Notes: generated from the sequence alone by a model not told the origin. A stretch of DNA of 64,000 nucleotides from Jatrophihabitans sp035642535 (GCA_035642535.1 DASQSE010000154.1:10214-74213), one strand, 5' to 3'; positions 37,580 through 46,969 are shown, numbered from the stretch's first letter. Made by a program: numbers and translations.

Positions 37580-38260
37580 GTGGCCGTCTTCGTACTCATC
37601 CCCGGCGCCGGCGGCAACGCCGGCTACTGGAGCCGACTCGTTCCGGAGCTGGTGCGCCGCGGCCACGAGGCGATCCCGGTGGACATCCGGCAGGACGACC
37701 CGGAGCTGCACCTGCGCGACTGGGCCACCGCGGTCGAGGCGGCGACCGCCGGGCGGCCGGCGCCGGTGCTCGTCGCGCAGTCGCTCGGCGGATTCCTGGT
37801 GCCGCTCGTTGCGACGCGAGTGCACGCCGCGATGGTCGTGCTGCTGAACGCGATGATCCCGCTGCCCGGCGAGACACCCGACGAATGGTGGGGCGCGACC
37901 GGCTCCGGAGCGGCGCGCCGCGCGGCGGACGAAGCCGCCGGCCGCGACCCCGAGTTCGACCTCGACCGGCACTTCCTGCACGACCTGGACGATGCGGCAC
38001 GCACCGCGCTGTTCGCCGAGACGCCACGCGAACCGTCGGCCACCGCGATGGCCGATGCATGCGCGTTCGAACGCTGGCCGGACATCCCGACCCGGGTGCT
38101 CGTCGCCGCCGACGACCGGTTCTTCCCGCTCGAGTTCCAGCGCCGGGTGGCGCGCGAGCGGCTCGGGCTCGACGCCGATGTCATCGACGGCGGGCATCTC
38201 GTCGCCGTGAGCCGGCCCGGCGAAATCGCCGATCGGCTGGCGGCGTACGCCGCCGGGTAA
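37580..38260 (+). CDS. Alpha/beta hydrolase
   Basis: A 226-residue alpha/beta-hydrolase. The oxyanion loop PGAGGNAGYW (about 8), nucleophile elbow AQSLGGF with Ser (about 70), Asp region AADDRFFP (about 176) and catalytic His in DGGHLVAVSRP (about 205) are all present, unlike the hydrolase at 17246. Similar small esterases are common next to stress regulators. GTG start; 45 bases after the HxlR gene, so it may belong to the same transcript. Substrate unknown. Confidence 0.82.
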   Translation: MAVFVLIPGAGGNAGYWSRLVPELVRRGHEAIPVDIRQDDPELHLRDWATAVEAATAGRPAPVLVAQSLGGFLVPLVATRVHAAMVVLLNAMIPLPGETPDEWWGATGSGAARRAADEAAGRDPEFDLDRHFLHDLDDAARTALFAETPREPSATAMADACAFERWPDIPTRVLVAADDRFFPLEFQRRVARERLGLDADVIDGGHLVAVSRPGEIADRLAAYAAG

Positions 38261-38270
38261 GCCGCCTCCC

Positions 38271-38720
38271 TCAGGACATCGCCGCCTTGACCAGCTGGAC
38301 GATCTTCTTTTCCACCGCGGTGCTCCACTTCTGCAGCGCGTACGAGACCGGCCACAGGTCACCGTCGTCGAGATTCGCCGCCTCCTGGAAGCCCAGCGTC
38401 GAGTAGCGGTAGTTGAACTTGCCGGCGTCCTGGAAGAAGACGACGACCTTGCCGTCCTCGTTCGCATAGGCGGGCATGCCGTACCAGGTCTTCGGTGCGA
38501 GGTCCGGCGCGGTCCTGGTGATGGTCACGTGGACGCGCTCGGCGAGCGCGCGGTCGTCCGGTGCCATCTTCTCGATCGCATCGAGGACCTGTTGCAGACC
38601 GTCGGCCTTCTTGGCGCCCTTCTTGCCCTCGGCGCGCAGTTCGTCGGCGCGCGCTTTCATGGCGGCGCGCTCCTCAGCGGTGAAGCCGTCGGAGTTCGTC
38701 TTGGCCTTCGTCGGAGGCAT
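38271..38720 (-). CDS. DUF1801/YdhG-like protein
   Basis: A 149-residue protein. A Lys/Ala-rich N-terminus (about 1-40, KARADELRAEGKKGAKKADG) is followed by the DUF1801 domain with TWYGMPAYANEDGKVVVFFQDAGKFNYRYSTLGF. The domain has an alpha/beta fold resembling iron chaperone frataxin, but its biochemical role is not known. Complete length. It converges with the preceding hydrolase gene. Confidence 0.8.
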   Translation of the reverse strand: MPPTKAKTNSDGFTAEERAAMKARADELRAEGKKGAKKADGLQQVLDAIEKMAPDDRALAERVHVTITRTAPDLAPKTWYGMPAYANEDGKVVVFFQDAGKFNYRYSTLGFQEAANLDDGDLWPVSYALQKWSTAVEKKIVQLVKAAMS

Positions 38721-38848
38721 CTCGATTCCTTTCCGTGTTGCGCGACCCGACGTGTTCCGGCCGCATACCCAAACGCTAAGCGCGCGCCCGCTCCCGGCAC
38801 TTCTCGATTCCTGACCACATCGGCGTCGCGCTCAGCCGGCGGTGACCT

Positions 38849-39120
38849 CGGCAGGAAGTGTTGACAGGGGCGCCCAATACGCGTGGCAGGCGCGCCCGGC
38901 AACCCGTGTTCGCCCAGCCGACCCCCCGGGTTGATCAGCTTTTCCTGCCCTGAGGACGCTGCCGGTGTCGTTCAGCGTCCCTGCCGCAGGAAAAGGTGAT
39001 CAACAGGCGCTGGCCGCGCAACGCGGGTGTCACCGCTCGCCGCTGCCGCCGACGGATCGGCACATCGTCAGCCACTCGCCACGCCGGCGATGAGGGACCG
39101 GCGATCAACACTTCCTGCCG
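38849..39120. repeat. Three nested inverted repeats in a 403-base non-coding gap
   Basis: The gap 38721-39123 has no convincing gene. Outer arms CGGCAGGAAGTGTTGA (38849-38864) and TCAACACTTCCTGCCG (39105-39120) are perfect over 16 bases. Middle arms of 19 bases (38930-38948 and 38986-39004) match at 18. Inner arms GGACGCTG (38954-38961) and CAGCGTCC (38973-38980) are perfect. A 17-base direct repeat, GCGCTCAGCCGGCGGTGA-like, flanks the unit near 38828 and 39120; the right copy is the 3' end of the SDR pseudogene. Confidence 0.75.
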
Positions 39121-39123
39121 CGC

Positions 39124-39851
39124 TCAGCCCGCGGTGAAGCCGCCGTCGATCGCGATCGCCGCACCGGTCACGAACGCGGCCTCGTCGCTGAGCAGGTAGG
39201 CGACGAGCGCGGCGACCTCGTCGGGCGCGGCCGCCCGGCCGGTCGGGTTCGGTGCAGCCGGCAGGTCGGCATCCGCGTCGACGCCGGACAGCTTGCGGTA
39301 GAGCGGCGTATCGACATTCCCGGTGACGAGCACGTTCACGCGCGGCCCGTCCTTGGCGCACTCGAGTGCCACCGCGCGGGTCAGACCGAGTACGCCGTGT
39401 ACGCGGCCAGGCCCGCAATGCCGCCGACGGCTGCGAGCGAGCCGTTGTTGACGATCGCGCCGCCGGCCGGCATCACGGCGACCTCGTGCTTGAGGCAGTA
39501 GAAGACGCTCGACAGGTTCGCCTCCAGTTCGTCGCGCCAGGCTCGCGTCGAGATCTGCGTTATCGGCCCGTGGACCGCGGTCGAGCCCGCGTTGTTGAAC
39601 GCGGCGTCGAGCCGGCCGTGCTCTTCGATGACGGTGTCGACGAGCCGGGCGACGTCGCCTTCGACCGTGACGTCGCAATGGACGAACGAAGCACCGTTCC
39701 CGATCGAGGCGGCCATCGCCTTGCCCCGGCCGGTGTCCCGCGCCGCGATGACCACGGTGCCGCCCTCGTCCGCGAGCCGCTGCGCCACCGCAGCGCCGAT
39801 GCCGGAGGTTCCACCGGTTACGAGCACGACCTTGTCCGTGAGGCGCCGCAC
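39124..39851 (-). pseudogene. Short-chain dehydrogenase broken in its YxxxK active site
   Basis: The N-terminal part (39851 to about 39399) has GGTSGIG (NAD(P)-binding) and NNAG, and Ser in NNGSLAAVGG. It reaches the catalytic Tyr as GLAAYTAYSV and then stops. From about 39399 a different frame continues HGVLGLTRAVALECAKDGPRVN to IDGGFTAG at 39124, the normal SDR C-terminus. The family has Y-T-A-S-K-H-G here; the missing bases fit a 13-base deletion between two CACGGC repeats, which removed the catalytic Lys and shifted the frame. The two parts total about 242 residues, near the usual 250. Confidence 0.85.
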
Positions 39852-39886
39852 GCCGCCACCGTATCCCGCTGGCTATCGTTGCCGGA

Positions 39887-42800
39887 GTGCCACGACCGTC
39901 CGCCGCGCTCATCGCCGCGCGCGCTGCCGCGGTCCCGGAGATCAGCTACCCCGACCTGCCGATCACCGCCAAGCGGGACGAGATCGCAGCGGCCATCACC
40001 AACCACCAGGTGGTCGTCGTGGCGGGCGAGACCGGCTCGGGCAAGACCACTCAACTGCCCAAGATCTGCCTCGAGCTCGGCCGAGGCGTGCAAGGCACGA
40101 TCGGGCACACCCAGCCGCGGCGGCTCGCAGCCCGCACCGTCGCGCAGCGCATCGCGGACGAACTGAAGACACCGCTCGGCGACGCCGTCGGCTACACGGT
40201 CCGATTCACCGACCAGGCCGGCGATCGCACACTGGTCAAGCTGATGACCGACGGCATCCTGCTCGCCGAGATCCAGCGCGATCGCCAGTTGCGGCGCTAC
40301 GACACGCTGATCCTCGACGAGGCGCACGAGCGCAGCCTGAACATCGACTTCCTGCTCGGCTACCTGCACGGCCTGCTGCCGAGCCGGCCCGACCTGAAGC
40401 TGATCATCACGTCGGCGACGATCGAGCCGGAGCGGTTCGCGGCACACTTCGCGCAGCGCAGCGGAGCGAAGGATGGGCTGAGCGGCGGCGCGCCGATCGT
40501 CGAGGTATCCGGACGGATGTACCCGGTCGAGATCCGCTATCGCCCGCTCGAGCTCGACGTCTCGGACGACGACGACGTGATCACCCGCGTGGCGACCCGT
40601 GACCAGACCGAGGCGATCATCGACGCGTTGCGCGAGCTCGAGCGCGAGCCGCCCGGCGACGTCCTGGTCTTCCTCTCCGGCGAGCGGGAGATCCGCGACA
40701 CGGCCGACGCACTCAAGCGGCTCACGAACACCGCCGAGGGGAGCTTGCGATCCGAGCATGTCGAGGTGCTGCCGCTCTACGCGCGGCTGTCGACCGCCGA
40801 GCAGCAGCGTGTGTTCGAACCGCACACCGGGCGCCGGGTCGTCCTCGCCACCAACGTCGCCGAGACGTCACTGACCGTGCCCGGCATCCACTACGTCGTC
40901 GACCCGGGCACCGCGCGCATCTCGCGGTACAGCCGGCGGACGAAGGTGCAACGGCTACCGATCGAAGCCATCTCGCAGGCGTCCGCAGCCCAGCGCGCCG
41001 GGCGATGTGGGCGCATCGCGGACGGCGTCGCGATCCGCCTGTACTCGCAGCAGGACTTCGAGCAACGACCGCACTACACCGACCCGGAGATCCTGCGCAC
41101 CAATCTCGCCGCCGTGATCCTGCGGATGGCGGCGCTGCGGCTCGGCGACATCGAGGACTTCCCGTTCCTCGACCCGCCCGACCGACGCAGCATCCGGGAC
41201 GGCATCACGCTGCTCCAGGAGCTGGGCGCCTTCGACGCCGATCAGCAGATCACCGACCTCGGCCGACGCCTCGCGCAGCTGCCCGTCGACCCACGCATCG
41301 GCCGGATGATCCTGCAGGCGGAGGTCGAGGGCTGCGTCAGAGAGGTGCTGGTCATCGCCGCGGCGCTGTCGATCCCGGATCCGCGGGAGCGTCCGTCCGA
41401 TCAGGAGGAGGCGGCGCGGCAGAAGCACGCGAGGTTCGCCGACGAGCACTCCGACTTCGTCTCGTACCTGAACCTCTGGCAGTACCTCCGCGCGCAACGC
41501 AAGGAGCGCACCGGCAACCAGTTCCGGCGCATGTGCCGCGACGAGTTCCTGCACTACTTGCGAGTGCGCGAGTGGCAAGACCTCGCGGGCCAGCTGCGCA
41601 GCATCGCCCGCGACCTGGGCATCACCGAGAGCGACGACGCAGCCGACGCCGACCGCATTCACGCGGCGCTGCTCGCCGGCCTGCTCAGCCACGTCGGGCT
41701 GCGTGAAGGCGAGAGCCGCGAGTACGCCGGCGCGCGCAACTCCCGGTTCGTTCTCGCGCCCGGCTCCGTGCTCACCAAACGTCCGCCGCGCTGGATCGTC
41801 GTCGCCGACCTGGTCGAGACGGCCCGCTTGTACGGACGGGTCGCGGCGCGCATTGACCCGGAGGCCGTGGAGCGGGTCGCCGACCACCTGATCCAGCGCA
41901 GCTACAGCGAGCCGCACTGGGACGCGCAACGCGGCGCGACCATGGCCTACGAGCGGGTGACGCTGTACGGGTTGCCGCTCGTCGCCCGGCGCCGGGTGAG
42001 CTTCGCGCGCATCGATCCCGAGCTCTCCCGTGAGCTGTTCATCAGGCACGCGCTCGTCGAGGGCGACTGGCAGACCCGGCACCACTTCTTCCGCGACAAC
42101 GCACAGCTGCGCGCCGAGCTGGCCGAGATCGAGGAGCGCGCCCGGCGGCGCGATCTGCTGATCAGCGACGACGACCTGTACGCGTGGTACGACGCGCGGC
42201 TGCCGGCATCGATCGTGTCGGCGCGGCACTTCGACGCGTGGTGGAAGAAGCAGCGTCATCAGACACCCGAGCTGCTCACCCTCGGCCGGGACGACCTGCT
42301 CCGCCGCGAGACCACCGACGAGCAGCCGGACACCTGGCGGGCCGGCGACCTCGCGTTGCCCGTCACCTATCGCTTCGAGCCCGGCGCGGTGGACGACGGC
42401 GTCACCGTGCACGTGCCCGTGGACGTGCTCGCCAGGCTCGGCGGCGATCAGTTCGCGTGGCAGGTGCCGGCGCTGCGCGAGGAGCTCGTCATCGCGCTCA
42501 TCCGGTCACTGCCGAAGGAGCTGCGCCGTGCTCTCACACCGGTGCCCGACACGGCGCGAGCCGTGCTCGCCGACCTCGCGCCTGGGACGGAACCGCTGCT
42601 CGATGCAATACAGCGCGCGCTGCAGCATCGGACCGGCGTCCTCGTCCCGCTGGACGCCTTCGACCTGAGCAAGATCCCGCCGCATCTGCGAATGACGTTC
42701 GCCGTCGAGGACACGGACGGGATCGAGGTGGCGCGCGGCAAGGACCTCGCCGCGTTGCAGGAGCAGCTGGCCGCGCCGGTGCGGCGCGCCGTCGCAGCCG

Positions 42801-43681
42801 CGGTCGCGGACGAGCTGGAGCGCACCGGACTGCGCGACTGGCCGGCCGATCTGGACGAGCTGCCGCGGCGGGTCGAACGCAGCCGCGGCGGGCATGTGGT
42901 GCGCGCCTTCCCTGCGTTCGTCGCCGAGGGCGCGGACGCTGCGCTGCGCGTCCTGCCGACCGAGCTGGAGCAGGCCGCGGCGATGCGCACCGGCACCCGG
43001 CGGCTGCTTCGCCTCTCGCTGCCGTCGCCGGTGAAATCGGCCGAGCGGTCGCTGTCCGCGCACGCCCGACTCGTCCTCGGCACCAACCCGAACGGCTCGC
43101 TCGCCGCATTGCTCGACGACTGCGCGGACGCGGCCGTCGACTCGTTGGTGCCCGAGCCGGTGTGGACGCGCGCCGCGTTCGGCGAGCTCCGCGCGCGGGT
43201 GGCCGCGGAGCTGCCCGCGACGACGCAGCGCGCGGTCACGCTGGTCGAGCGGGTGCTCGGCGCCGCGCACGAGGTCCGACGCGCGCTGCCGGATGCGCCA
43301 CCCGAGGCGCAGGCCGCGGCCATCGAGGACGTCAAGGCGCAGTTCCGGCGGCTGCTCCCGACCGGCTTCGTGGCGGCCGCCGGTCTCGCCCGGCTGGCCG
43401 ACCTCGCCCGGTACCTGACCGCGATCGGCCGACGGCTCGAGCGGCTGTCCTTCGATCTCGACACCGACCGGGCGCGGATGCTGCGCGTGCACGCCGTGCA
43501 GGGCGCCTACGAGGAATTCGTGCGCGGACTGTCACCGGCGCGGGCAGCTGCGCAGGATGTGCAAGCGATCGGCTGGCAGCTCGAGGAACTGCGGGTCAGC
43601 CTTTGGGCACAGCAGCTCGGCACGCCTCGGCCGGTGAGCGAGCAGCGAATTTTCCGGGCGATCGATGCCATCCGGCTGTGA
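39887..43681 (+). CDS. hrpA: ATP-dependent RNA helicase HrpA
   Basis: A 1264-residue DEAH-box helicase. Walker A GETGSGKTT lies near 46, the DEAH box ILDEAHERSLN near 142, motif III SAT near 175, and QRAGRCGRIADGVAIRL (motif VI) near 365. HA2, OB and the C-terminal DUF3418 region complete the bacterial HrpA architecture. It resolves structured mRNA and stalled ribosomes (known for HrpA). GTG start at 39887. It is divergent from the broken SDR. Confidence 0.93.
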   Translation: MPRPSAALIAARAAAVPEISYPDLPITAKRDEIAAAITNHQVVVVAGETGSGKTTQLPKICLELGRGVQGTIGHTQPRRLAARTVAQRIADELKTPLGDAVGYTVRFTDQAGDRTLVKLMTDGILLAEIQRDRQLRRYDTLILDEAHERSLNIDFLLGYLHGLLPSRPDLKLIITSATIEPERFAAHFAQRSGAKDGLSGGAPIVEVSGRMYPVEIRYRPLELDVSDDDDVITRVATRDQTEAIIDALRELEREPPGDVLVFLSGEREIRDTADALKRLTNTAEGSLRSEHVEVLPLYARLSTAEQQRVFEPHTGRRVVLATNVAETSLTVPGIHYVVDPGTARISRYSRRTKVQRLPIEAISQASAAQRAGRCGRIADGVAIRLYSQQDFEQRPHYTDPEILRTNLAAVILRMAALRLGDIEDFPFLDPPDRRSIRDGITLLQELGAFDADQQITDLGRRLAQLPVDPRIGRMILQAEVEGCVREVLVIAAALSIPDPRERPSDQEEAARQKHARFADEHSDFVSYLNLWQYLRAQRKERTGNQFRRMCRDEFLHYLRVREWQDLAGQLRSIARDLGITESDDAADADRIHAALLAGLLSHVGLREGESREYAGARNSRFVLAPGSVLTKRPPRWIVVADLVETARLYGRVAARIDPEAVERVADHLIQRSYSEPHWDAQRGATMAYERVTLYGLPLVARRRVSFARIDPELSRELFIRHALVEGDWQTRHHFFRDNAQLRAELAEIEERARRRDLLISDDDLYAWYDARLPASIVSARHFDAWWKKQRHQTPELLTLGRDDLLRRETTDEQPDTWRAGDLALPVTYRFEPGAVDDGVTVHVPVDVLARLGGDQFAWQVPALREELVIALIRSLPKELRRALTPVPDTARAVLADLAPGTEPLLDAIQRALQHRTGVLVPLDAFDLSKIPPHLRMTFAVEDTDGIEVARGKDLAALQEQLAAPVRRAVAAAVADELERTGLRDWPADLDELPRRVERSRGGHVVRAFPAFVAEGADAALRVLPTELEQAAAMRTGTRRLLRLSLPSPVKSAERSLSAHARLVLGTNPNGSLAALLDDCADAAVDSLVPEPVWTRAAFGELRARVAAELPATTQRAVTLVERVLGAAHEVRRALPDAPPEAQAAAIEDVKAQFRRLLPTGFVAAAGLARLADLARYLTAIGRRLERLSFDLDTDRARMLRVHAVQGAYEEFVRGLSPARAAAQDVQAIGWQLEELRVSLWAQQLGTPRPVSEQRIFRAIDAIRL

Positions 43682-43744
43682 GACTTTTTGGTGTAACACC
43701 TGACACCCCTTGAACGCTGCTTTGTGCCGGGCTAGCGTTTCGTG

Positions 43745-43854
43745 CGCAGGGCCGTCGATGCGGCGGGCAGGGCGTGTACTGATCCTGGCGTTCGGGAACC
43801 GTCGCAGCGTCGGTTGCCCGAGCGACGTGCACTCCCCGCATCGACGACCCTGCG
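43745..43854. repeat. Nested inverted repeat downstream of hrpA
   Basis: CGCAGGGCCGTCGATGCGG (43745-43763) and CCGCATCGACGACCCTGCG (43836-43854) pair at 18 of 19 positions. Inside, GCGTTCGGGAACCG and CGGTTGCCCGAGCG form a second stem around 43789-43824. Probably a terminator or a REP-like element. Confidence 0.7.
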
Positions 43855-43863
43855 CCATACCTA

Positions 43864-44062
43864 TGGTCGCTCGGGGGCTTCGGCGCCTTGGAGATCGCGT
43901 CTTCCCTCGTCGCTCGGGCCTTCGGCCGATTGCTCCTCAGTCCAGACGCGATCGGCGCTGTGCCTATTGGTCGCTCGGGGACTTCGGCGCCTGGAGATCG
44001 CGCCTTCCCTCGTCGCTCGGGCCTTCGGCCCATTGCTCCTCAGTCCAGACGCGATCGGCGCC
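43864..44062. repeat. Two direct repeats of about 95 bases
   Basis: Units 43864-43958 and 43968-44061 are nearly identical, starting TGGTCGCTCGGGG and ending GACGCGATCGGCGC, with only a few differences. Together with the preceding inverted repeat they fill the 413-base gap before the DUF3052 gene. Reading frames through them encode the same low-complexity peptide twice, with no gene-like features, so I treat them as non-coding. Confidence 0.75.
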
Positions 44063-44094
44063 TCGCCTCTCGCGACGGCGCTAGGGTCGCGACC

Positions 44095-44502
44095 GTGACG
44101 GCCGGCTACTCGGCGACACCGCAGGTTCGCAAGCTGGGCATCAAGCCCGGCATGCGAGTCGCGATCGACGGCGCATCGGCGGGCTGGCGGCTGACCGATC
44201 CGCCGCCGATCGTGGACGCGGGCGCCGGGCCTGCCGACGTGGTGCTCTGGTTCGTGCGCAGCACGGGCGAACTCGCCGGGGCCGCCGCGCACGGCGAGCG
44301 CATCTTCCCGGCCGGGGCGCTGTGGGTCGCCTGGCCACGCCGCGCGGCAGGGCACGACAGCGACGTCACCGAGAACGGCATCAGGGACGCCGTCCTGCCG
44401 CTCGGCCTCGTCGACGTCAAGGTCGCGGCGATCGACGACGACTGGTCGGGGCTGAAGCTCGTATGGCGGCGCGATCAGAGATCGAGGGCCTCGACGGCGT
44501 GA
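44095..44502 (+). CDS. DUF3052 family protein
   Basis: A 135-residue protein that begins GYSATPQVRKLGIKPGMRVAIDGA, the family start, and contains DVVLWFVRST and LWVAWPRRAAGHDSDVTENGIRD. Function unknown; it is widespread in actinobacteria. GTG 44095 was chosen because everything upstream in frame lies in the direct repeats. It converges with and overlaps the MBL gene by 28 bases. Confidence 0.8.
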   Translation: MTAGYSATPQVRKLGIKPGMRVAIDGASAGWRLTDPPPIVDAGAGPADVVLWFVRSTGELAGAAAHGERIFPAGALWVAWPRRAAGHDSDVTENGIRDAVLPLGLVDVKVAAIDDDWSGLKLVWRRDQRSRASTA

Positions 44503-45173
44503 CGCAGCCGCTCACCTGCGCTGTGCAGCGCGGGTTCGCCGTGCCCGAAGGCGGCCACCTCGACGTCCAGCCCGGCGAGCCGCTGCATCGAGCGCGCCGC
44601 CTGCTTGCGGTCGACATTGAAGTCACCTAGGACGACACGGCCCAAGTGCTCGGCGACCGCGTCGCCGGTCAGCAGGATGCCGTGCGCGGGTAGGTGCAAC
44701 GCGATGCTGCCCTCCGTATGTCCGGGCGTGGCCATCACGTGCGCGCCGCCGCCGAAGTCCAGCACAGTGCCGTCGGCCAGCTCGCGGTCGACGACCACCG
44801 GCGCCGCCGGCGGCAGCCCGTCGGTCGCCTCCGCATGTATCTCGTGTTCGTCGTCGGAAAGCGTCGGCACGGGTCCGGGCACCTGACCACGGAGGATCGG
44901 GGCGTCCGACGAATGGGCGACGACCTCGACCCCGCCCCAGTCGCGGATCTCCGCCGCAGCGCCGGCGTGGTCGTCGTGGAAGTGGGTCAGCACGACGCGC
45001 TCGACATCCTGCGGCCCGAGCCCGATCTCGTCGAGCGCGGCCGCGATCGGCCCGCCGGCATCCGCCGCGCCGGTGTCGATGAGCGTGACAGCATCCCCGT
45101 CGCGCCAGAGATATGCCTGGAAGCGTCCGAGGAGGAGGCGATACAAGCCGCCTGCGAGGTGCTCCACCCCCAC
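44475..45173 (-). CDS. MBL-fold metallo-hydrolase
   Basis: A 232-residue metallo-beta-lactamase fold protein. The zinc motif THFHDDHAG (about 63-71) is intact, with later ligands in TPGHTEGS, LLTGDAV and FGHGEP. Likely a hydrolase or glyoxalase II-like enzyme; the substrate is not apparent. The GTG start at 45173 has AAGGTGG upstream; another GTG lies two codons in. It converges with the DUF3052 gene. Confidence 0.85.
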   Translation of the reverse strand: MGVEHLAGGLYRLLLGRFQAYLWRDGDAVTLIDTGAADAGGPIAAALDEIGLGPQDVERVVLTHFHDDHAGAAAEIRDWGGVEVVAHSSDAPILRGQVPGPVPTLSDDEHEIHAEATDGLPPAAPVVVDRELADGTVLDFGGGAHVMATPGHTEGSIALHLPAHGILLTGDAVAEHLGRVVLGDFNVDRKQAARSMQRLAGLDVEVAAFGHGEPALHSAGERLRHAVEALDL

Positions 45174-45305
45174 GTCGCCACCTTAACCCATTTGCGCGAT
45201 TCGTCCGTAGCGAAGAACGATCTCGCAGCAGTGTCGAAACGGGCGCTAGCCGTTCGACGCATTCATAGGCCAGGGTGGTCCTGGTCGGGAACGAAGGAGC
45301 TGCAC

Positions 45306-45725
45306 ATGCGGGTAATGGTGCTGGTGAAGGCGGACGAGGAGATTGAGAGCGGCCGGATGCCGACCTCCGACGAGTTGGCGGCCATGACCAGCTTCAACGA
45401 GGAGCTGGTCAAGGCAGGCGTCATGCTCGCCGGAGAGGGCCTCGCCCCGACGACGCAGGGCAAGCGGGTGCGCTTCGACGGCAAGAAGCCGACAGTCATC
45501 GACGGGCCGTTCACCGAGGCGAAGGAACTCGTAGCCGGTTACTGGATCTGGGAGGTCGCCTCGATGGAGGAGGCCACCGAGTGGCTCAAGCGGGCGCCGT
45601 TCCAAGACACCACCGTCGAGATCCGGCGGGTCTTCGAGGACGACGACTTCGGCGACGAGATGACGCCGGAGCTGCGCGCGCAGGAGCAGCGGATCCGCGA
45701 CGACATCGCCGGGAACCGCCAGTAG
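45306..45725 (+). CDS. DGPF (YCII-like) partner protein of the ECF42 sigma factor
   Basis: A 139-residue protein with DGPFTEAKELVAGYWIWEV, the DGPF signature. AAGGAG at 45294-45299 precedes the ATG. It overlaps the next gene, an ECF42 sigma factor, by one base; this pairing is a known hallmark of group ECF42, whose targets are usually the adjacent DGPF genes. It lacks the long variable insertions seen in some family members. The function of DGPF proteins is unknown. Confidence 0.85.
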   Translation: MRVMVLVKADEEIESGRMPTSDELAAMTSFNEELVKAGVMLAGEGLAPTTQGKRVRFDGKKPTVIDGPFTEAKELVAGYWIWEVASMEEATEWLKRAPFQDTTVEIRRVFEDDDFGDEMTPELRAQEQRIRDDIAGNRQ

Positions 45726-46969
45726 TGACGGATCCGACGGTCCAGCGCACCATCGAGGCCGTCTGGCGCATCGAGGCAGCTCGCCTCATCGCCGGACTCG
45801 CCCGCGTGGTGCGCGACGTCGGGCTGGCCGAGGATCTCGCGCAGGACGCGCTGGTCGCCGCGCTGGAGCAATGGCCGGAGTCAGGCGTCCCGGACAACCC
45901 GGGCGCCTGGCTCATGGCCGTCGCCCGGCGCCGCGGCGTGGACGCGATCCGGCGCCGGGTCACGTTCGAGCGCAAGGTCGAGCAGCTCGGCCGGGAACTC
46001 ACCGAAGCGGACGATCCGATGGACGAGATCGAAATCGAGCCGACCGTGCAGGACGACGTGCTGCGGCTCATGTTCACTGCCTGTCATCCCGTGCTGTCAC
46101 AGGACGCGCGGGTGGCGCTGACGTTGAAGATGGTCGGCGGGCTGACGACGGAGGAGATCGCGCGGGCGTTCGTGGTGCCCGTCCCGACGATGGCACAGCG
46201 CATCGTGCGGGCGAAGAAGGCGCTCTCCACGGCAGGCGTGCCGTTCGAGATACCCACTGGTGCGGAGCTGGCGGCGCGGCTGGAGTCGGTGCTCGAGGTC
46301 GTGTACCTCGTGTTCAACGAGGGGTACACCGCGACGGCCGGCGCATCGTGGACGCGACCCGAGCTGTGCCGGGAGGCGATGCGACTGGGCCGGATCCTCT
46401 GCGGGCTCGCGCCGGGCGAACCCGAGGCGTTCGGGTTGGTGGCGTTGATGGAGATACAGGCATCCCGGCTGCGGGCTCGGACCTCTGCCGCCGGAACTCC
46501 GGTCACGCTGCTCGACCAGGACCGGACCCGCTGGGATCGGGTACTTATCAACCACGCCCTCGGTGCGTTGTCACGCGCGGAGACGCTGCACGGCTCCGGG
46601 CCGTACGCGCTGCAGGCGGCGATCGCCGCGTGCCACGCACGGGCGCCGACACCGGACGACACCGACTGGGAGCGGATCGCGTCGCTCTACGCGACACTGG
46701 CCGCGCTCACCGGATCGCCGATCGTCGAGTTGAACCGCGCTGTTGCCGTGGCGATGGCGGACGGCCCGACGGCCGGGCTCTCGATCGTGGACGGGCTGCG
46801 GAACGACGCAACGCTGCAGAACTACCACCTGCTGCCATCGGTGCGCGGCGACCTGCTGTTCAAACTGGGCCGGACGGAGGATGCCAAGGTCGAGTTCGAA
46901 GCGGCCGCAGCGATGACGACGAACGAACAGGAGCGCGACCTGCTCCTCGCGCGCGCCGCGGAGTGCTGA
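45725..46969 (+). CDS. ECF42-type sigma factor with C-terminal TPR-like extension
   Basis: A 414-residue sigma factor. Region 2 includes GLAEDLAQDALVAALEQWPESGVPDNPGAWLM (about 32-63), region 4 VALTLKMVGGLTTEEIARAFVVPVPTMAQRIVRAKKAL (about 130-165). The remaining 240 residues are helical, with the conserved YLVFNEGY and ELNRAVAVAMADGP stretches of the ECF42 extension (DUF6596 plus TPR-like). That extension is required for activity in studied members and no anti-sigma is used. GTG start overlaps the DGPF gene's stop. Confidence 0.9.
   Translation: MTDPTVQRTIEAVWRIEAARLIAGLARVVRDVGLAEDLAQDALVAALEQWPESGVPDNPGAWLMAVARRRGVDAIRRRVTFERKVEQLGRELTEADDPMDEIEIEPTVQDDVLRLMFTACHPVLSQDARVALTLKMVGGLTTEEIARAFVVPVPTMAQRIVRAKKALSTAGVPFEIPTGAELAARLESVLEVVYLVFNEGYTATAGASWTRPELCREAMRLGRILCGLAPGEPEAFGLVALMEIQASRLRARTSAAGTPVTLLDQDRTRWDRVLINHALGALSRAETLHGSGPYALQAAIAACHARAPTPDDTDWERIASLYATLAALTGSPIVELNRAVAVAMADGPTAGLSIVDGLRNDATLQNYHLLPSVRGDLLFKLGRTEDAKVEFEAAAAMTTNEQERDLLLARAAEC

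Noticed and set aside
38996..39199. A 67-codon frame in the gap after the DUF1801 gene
   Set aside because: It runs across inverted repeats into the SDR pseudogene on the other strand, with no ribosome-binding site or protein-like pattern.
43888..44094. Extension of the DUF3052 gene upstream to 43888
   Set aside because: The extension would read through the direct repeats; family members begin at the GYSATPQ region next to GTG 44095.
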